This document shows positions 61,105 to 64,000 of a stretch of DNA of 64,000 nucleotides, in pieces. The translations under genes were made by a program, and so were the position numbers. Source of the stretch: JAZDRH01 sp047470865 (lineage in GTDB: Bacteria; Pseudomonadota; Gammaproteobacteria; Pseudomonadales; Pseudomonadaceae). The notes under the pieces were generated by a model. The model was not told the DNA's origin, made no database searches, and saw nothing but the letters and a program-made list of their open reading frames with translations. Where the stretch lies: contig NZ_JAZDRH010000006.1 of NCBI RefSeq assembly GCF_047470865.1, forward strand, positions 1-64,000, written 5' to 3'. How positions within the stretch are numbered: the stretch's first letter is position 1; each line of letters opens with the position of its first letter.

Positions 61105-61933
61105 GAGCCAGTTCCCAGGCCAAAACGGCCAATTTACGCTCATGTTGCCAACGATACTCACCAATAACACCAGTGCTGCGAATGACCCTATGACAAGGAA
61201 TCAGCAAAGCAATTGTATTACTAGCAATCGCACTAGCTACTGCACGGCTGGCCGTAGGCTGGGAGATGTCCTGTGCAATATGCTGATAACTGCGTAACTG
61301 CCCAGATCGAATCTTCAAGAGCGCCTGCCAAACCTTAATTTGAAATGCGCTACCTTTAATATGCAAGGCCAATGGTTGATCTACAGATAAACCCGCTAAC
61401 AGTCTTTCTACTTGCTCTAGTGTGCTAGTGCTTTGTTGCACCAACCTAGCGGCAGGAAAGCCTTGTTGCAGTTGTACTAAGGCTTGATCTGCTTGGCTAT
61501 AAAACATCAAATGACACAAACCTTTAGGCGTTGCTGCGGCTAGCAAATCACCAAAAGGACTGCTTAAGTATGCATAGTTGATGTCTAAACCCGCACCACC
61601 TTGTTTAAATTCACCTGGTGTCATACCTTCAATCTGCACAAATAAATCATGCAGTCGACCTGTACCAGACAAACCTGTCTCCCCAGCTACATGAAGTAAA
61701 CTGTGTTGTTGGCTCAGTTGCTGCTTGGCATATTCGACATTTAAATACTGCAAAAGCTTTTTCGGACTAATGCCCACCCATTGCGTAAACTGCCGCTGTA
61801 AATGCTCAGGGCTTAAATGTAAAGCTTGTGCTAGCTGTTGCAAACTAGGCTGTTGTTTATGATGCGTATACAAATAGCCAATCGCTTTTGCGATGCGCTC
61901 AAACTGCTGATTATTAAGCAAGATATTAGGCAT
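61091..61933 (-). CDS. ada: Ada-like AraC regulator / methylated-DNA-cysteine methyltransferase
   Basis: A 280-residue fusion of an AraC-type DNA-binding domain (about 15-105; LSPEHLQRQFTQWVGISPKKLLQYL) and an O6-alkylguanine DNA methyltransferase domain (about 115-278). The acceptor cysteine is in IPCHRVIRSTGVIGEYRW. The N-terminal zinc methyl-phosphotriester domain of full Ada is absent. It overlaps alkB, so regulation of an alkylation-repair operon is a natural reading. Confidence 0.85.
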   Translation of the reverse strand: MPNILLNNQQFERIAKAIGYLYTHHKQQPSLQQLAQALHLSPEHLQRQFTQWVGISPKKLLQYLNVEYAKQQLSQQHSLLHVAGETGLSGTGRLHDLFVQIEGMTPGEFKQGGAGLDINYAYLSSPFGDLLAAATPKGLCHLMFYSQADQALVQLQQGFPAARLVQQSTSTLEQVERLLAGLSVDQPLALHIKGSAFQIKVWQALLKIRSGQLRSYQHIAQDISQPTASRAVASAIASNTIALLIPCHRVIRSTGVIGEYRWQHERKLAVLAWELAHADR

Positions 61934-61981
61934 AAGTCACCTCAAGCAAACTAATCGCAGCTTAAACACTAGACTACCTAA

Positions 61982-62854
61982 TTACGACCCGTTTTTTGAT
62001 AACAAGGGCGCAATCATAGGCGCATAACCGATACGATAATCTGGATATTTTGGTTGCCAACCTAAGGCTTTAGCCCGTGCATTATCGCAGCGCTTACTGC
62101 CCGCCATTGCTGGCATAAACAACGATTCTTTGATTGTAATATTTAATTCTTGTCGCAACCAAGCTAGCACATCTTCTAGCTCTACAGGCAAATCATCATT
62201 TACCAGATAGCAGTTATCAATAATTGCGCCAGCTTCACTCTGCGCGAGTAGCGTTAGTAAAAAATCTGCGGCATCTTGCACATGAATACGATTAGTCATT
62301 GAGCCTTTATGAGCTGAATAGCCAGCTAAGGCTCTTTGCACTAAATGATCACGATTCGGACCATAAATACCTGAAAGACGTACCACAGTTGCAGGATAAC
62401 CACTGGTCTGTGCTAATTGTTCAGCTTCTAACATAAGCTGGCCATTCCAGCGATTAGGTTCTGTTACAGAATCCTCGTTAACCCATTGCCCATCGGTTTG
62501 CCCATATACAGCTGTACTGGAAGTAAAAATAAACCGTTTAAGCGGACTTTCATTGTTTGCCAACCAAGTTAAAACGTTCTGTAAACCTTGCACGTAGGCG
62601 GCTCGATAACCTTGTTCAGTAAACTCAGAAGCTGCAATAGAGTAGACAACATAGTCATAATCCGTCGGCCAATCGGCAGGTAAGTGACTTGAAGTCACAT
62701 CTGCGACAATTTGTCTCGCACTCTCTGGCATTTCCACTATAGTTCTACGCAAGGCATACACCTCCCAGCCCTGCGCTGTTAATCCACGCACTAGACGCAT
62801 GCCTAAATCACCACAACCAATGATGAGAATTTTTTGGCATTTTTTTTGTGTCAT
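61982..62854 (-). CDS. NAD(P)-dependent epimerase/SDR family protein (YeeZ-like)
   Basis: A 290-residue extended SDR with the dinucleotide motif IIGCGDLGMRLVRGLTAQGW, the SSTAVYGQ block and RLSGIYGPNRDHL. The usual YxxxK pair is not obvious, as in the YeeZ-like group of atypical SDRs. Substrate unknown. It is divergent from oxyR with about 80 bases between start codons, so the OxyR protein could influence its promoter. Confidence 0.8.
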   Translation of the reverse strand: MTQKKCQKILIIGCGDLGMRLVRGLTAQGWEVYALRRTIVEMPESARQIVADVTSSHLPADWPTDYDYVVYSIAASEFTEQGYRAAYVQGLQNVLTWLANNESPLKRFIFTSSTAVYGQTDGQWVNEDSVTEPNRWNGQLMLEAEQLAQTSGYPATVVRLSGIYGPNRDHLVQRALAGYSAHKGSMTNRIHVQDAADFLLTLLAQSEAGAIIDNCYLVNDDLPVELEDVLAWLRQELNITIKESLFMPAMAGSKRCDNARAKALGWQPKYPDYRIGYAPMIAPLLSKNGS

Positions 62855-62934
62855 TCTATTGTCCTTTATCCTTTAGACATGGTTTTCATGGTCAACAAAA
62901 GATATGCTTGTTCAGTCACCGATGGAATGAAATT

Positions 62935-63852
62935 ATGACTCTTACTGAATTACGCTATATTGTCACTTTAGCCCAAGAGCAACATTTTGGTCGTGCAGCT
63001 GAGCGCTGTCATGTAAGTCAGCCTACATTATCCGTAGGTGTTAAAAAGCTTGAGGATGAGCTCGGCATTTTAATATTCGAACGCAGTAAAAGCGCAGTTC
63101 GAGTCACACCTGTCGGCGAGGGTATTATCGCCCAAGCACAAAGAGTACTTGAGCAAACACAAAGTATTCGCGAACTAGCACAAGCTGGTAAGGATCAATT
63201 AGCAGCGCCTTTGCGGGTCGGAGCTATTTATACTATTGGGCCTTATTTATTTCCACATTTAATTCCTCAATTACATAAAGTAGCACCTGAAATGCCGCTT
63301 TATATTGAAGAAAACTTCACTCATGTTTTACGTGACAAGCTACGTAATGGCGAACTAGATGCCATTATTGTGGCGTTGCCATTTCAAGATGCAGATATTC
63401 TTACCAAAGCGCTCTACGACGAGCCCTTCTATGTACTGATGTCAGCAGAACATCCGTGGACCCAAAAAACCACTATTAGCAGCAGTTTACTTGATGATAA
63501 GAGCTTGTTGTTACTAGGCGAAGGCCACTGTTTCCGTGATCAAGTATTGGAAGCCTGTCCAACCACTAATAAGGAGCTAGGCTCTAACAGTAAATACACT
63601 ACTGTAGAAGCCAACTCGCTTGAAACTATTCGTCATATGGTGGCATCTGGCTTAGGTGTGTCTGTTCTACCATTATCAGCGGTAGATACGCACCACTATG
63701 CACCTGGCGTTATTGAGGTCCGCCCCATGGAAGAACCTGCTCCAAAACGCACAGTAGCTATTGCTTGGCGCGCTAGCTTTCCTCGCCCTAAAGCAATTGA
63801 AATACTCTCCAATGCCATTAGTGAGTGCTCATTAGCGCGTAAAACTCAGTAG
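62935..63852 (+). CDS. oxyR: Hydrogen peroxide-sensing regulator OxyR
   Basis: A 305-residue LysR-type activator of antioxidant genes. It starts MTLTELRYIVTLAQEQHFGRAAERCHVSQPTLS, which is the OxyR helix-turn-helix. The redox pair is visible in GEGHCFRDQVLEAC. The frame extends 29 codons upstream, but 62935 is the standard start. recG begins three bases after the stop, matching the Pseudomonas oxyR-recG operon. Confidence 0.95.
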   Translation: MTLTELRYIVTLAQEQHFGRAAERCHVSQPTLSVGVKKLEDELGILIFERSKSAVRVTPVGEGIIAQAQRVLEQTQSIRELAQAGKDQLAAPLRVGAIYTIGPYLFPHLIPQLHKVAPEMPLYIEENFTHVLRDKLRNGELDAIIVALPFQDADILTKALYDEPFYVLMSAEHPWTQKTTISSSLLDDKSLLLLGEGHCFRDQVLEACPTTNKELGSNSKYTTVEANSLETIRHMVASGLGVSVLPLSAVDTHHYAPGVIEVRPMEEPAPKRTVAIAWRASFPRPKAIEILSNAISECSLARKTQ

Positions 63853-63855
63853 TCT

Positions 63856-64000
63856 ATGTCTGATCTTTCTCAACTCTCTATTACTACTCTAAAAGGAGTA
63901 GGTGCAGCCCTGGCTGAAAAATTAAAGAAGGTTGGCATTGAAACCTTGCAAGATATGCTGTTTCATTTACCTTTACGTTACCAAGACCGCACTCGCATTG
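63856..64000 (+). CDS. recG: ATP-dependent DNA helicase RecG, N-terminal part (cut by window edge)
   Basis: The first 48 residues, starting MSDLSQLSITTLKGVGAALA and continuing DMLFHLPLRYQDRTR, match the wedge-domain start of RecG, which remodels stalled replication forks and Holliday junctions. Only three bases separate it from oxyR, so the two are co-transcribed. The rest lies beyond the window. Confidence 0.92.
   Translation, partial: MSDLSQLSITTLKGVGAALAEKLKKVGIETLQDMLFHLPLRYQDRTRI

Overview
The window looks like a chromosomal segment of a low-GC member of the Pseudomonadaceae. Several blocks have the order and proteins known from Pseudomonas: coaBC-dut-algC-argB, pyrE beside a Crc-type protein, rph-yicC-gmk-rpoZ-spoT-ridA, oxyR-recG, and a DadR-type Lrp regulator next to an alanine racemase. 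Coding sequence is visibly richer in A+T than in classical Pseudomonas, so a relative such as Thiopseudomonas or Denitrificimonas is a reasonable guess. That placement is inference.

Positions 1-13645 are mostly core genes: DUF423 membrane protein, mtgA, an EAL phosphodiesterase, sodB, cytochrome c5, alr, lrp/dadR, rpmG-rpmB, radC, then the rightward run coaBC-dut-algC(long form)-argB. At 13675-21660, directly behind argB and without a visible terminator, lies a tightly overlapping eight-gene lipid cluster: KAS III-like synthase, extended SDR, MBL-fold hydrolase, PaaK/F390-type adenylating enzyme, PAP2-like membrane enzyme, sterol-desaturase-type hydroxylase and two tandem fatty acid desaturases. 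The first four recall the logic of OleA/OleD/OleC head-to-head fatty acid condensation, but the product cannot be named. Core genes resume with kamA-like, pyrE, crc, rph and yicC.

Positions 27229-45730 are an integrated genomic island in the 3' end of yicC. Evidence: an imperfect 23-bp direct repeat of the yicC end at both borders, a second yicC-like terminator at the right border, paired TGGTGGGCA arm-type repeats with identical 12-nt spacing at both ends, and a truncated tyrosine integrase at the left. The island is rich in toxin-antitoxin and defence-type genes: ImmA/IrrE with a PIN remnant, higBA with an in-frame 9-bp repeat tract, two hipBA loci, and a winged-HTH / PLD-helicase-DUF3427 / DUF2357 nuclease operon that is intact and is the best defence candidate. 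Much of the rest is decaying: integrase, PIN, ImmA, DUF927 helicase, both hipA genes and a 373-codon unknown gene all carry truncations, frameshifts or stops. The island is therefore probably fixed in place.

From 45731 on, after a possible IS3-type remnant, come grxB, ggt, a diguanylate cyclase, gmk, a four-gene ferric-siderophore ABC transporter operon behind a perfect Fur-box-like palindrome, rpoZ, spoT and ridA. An accessory stretch (57578-62854) holds an ankyrin protein, an Imm26-like protein, a secreted protein, a nonsense-interrupted alkB, an Ada-like protein and an SDR. The window closes with oxyR and the start of recG.
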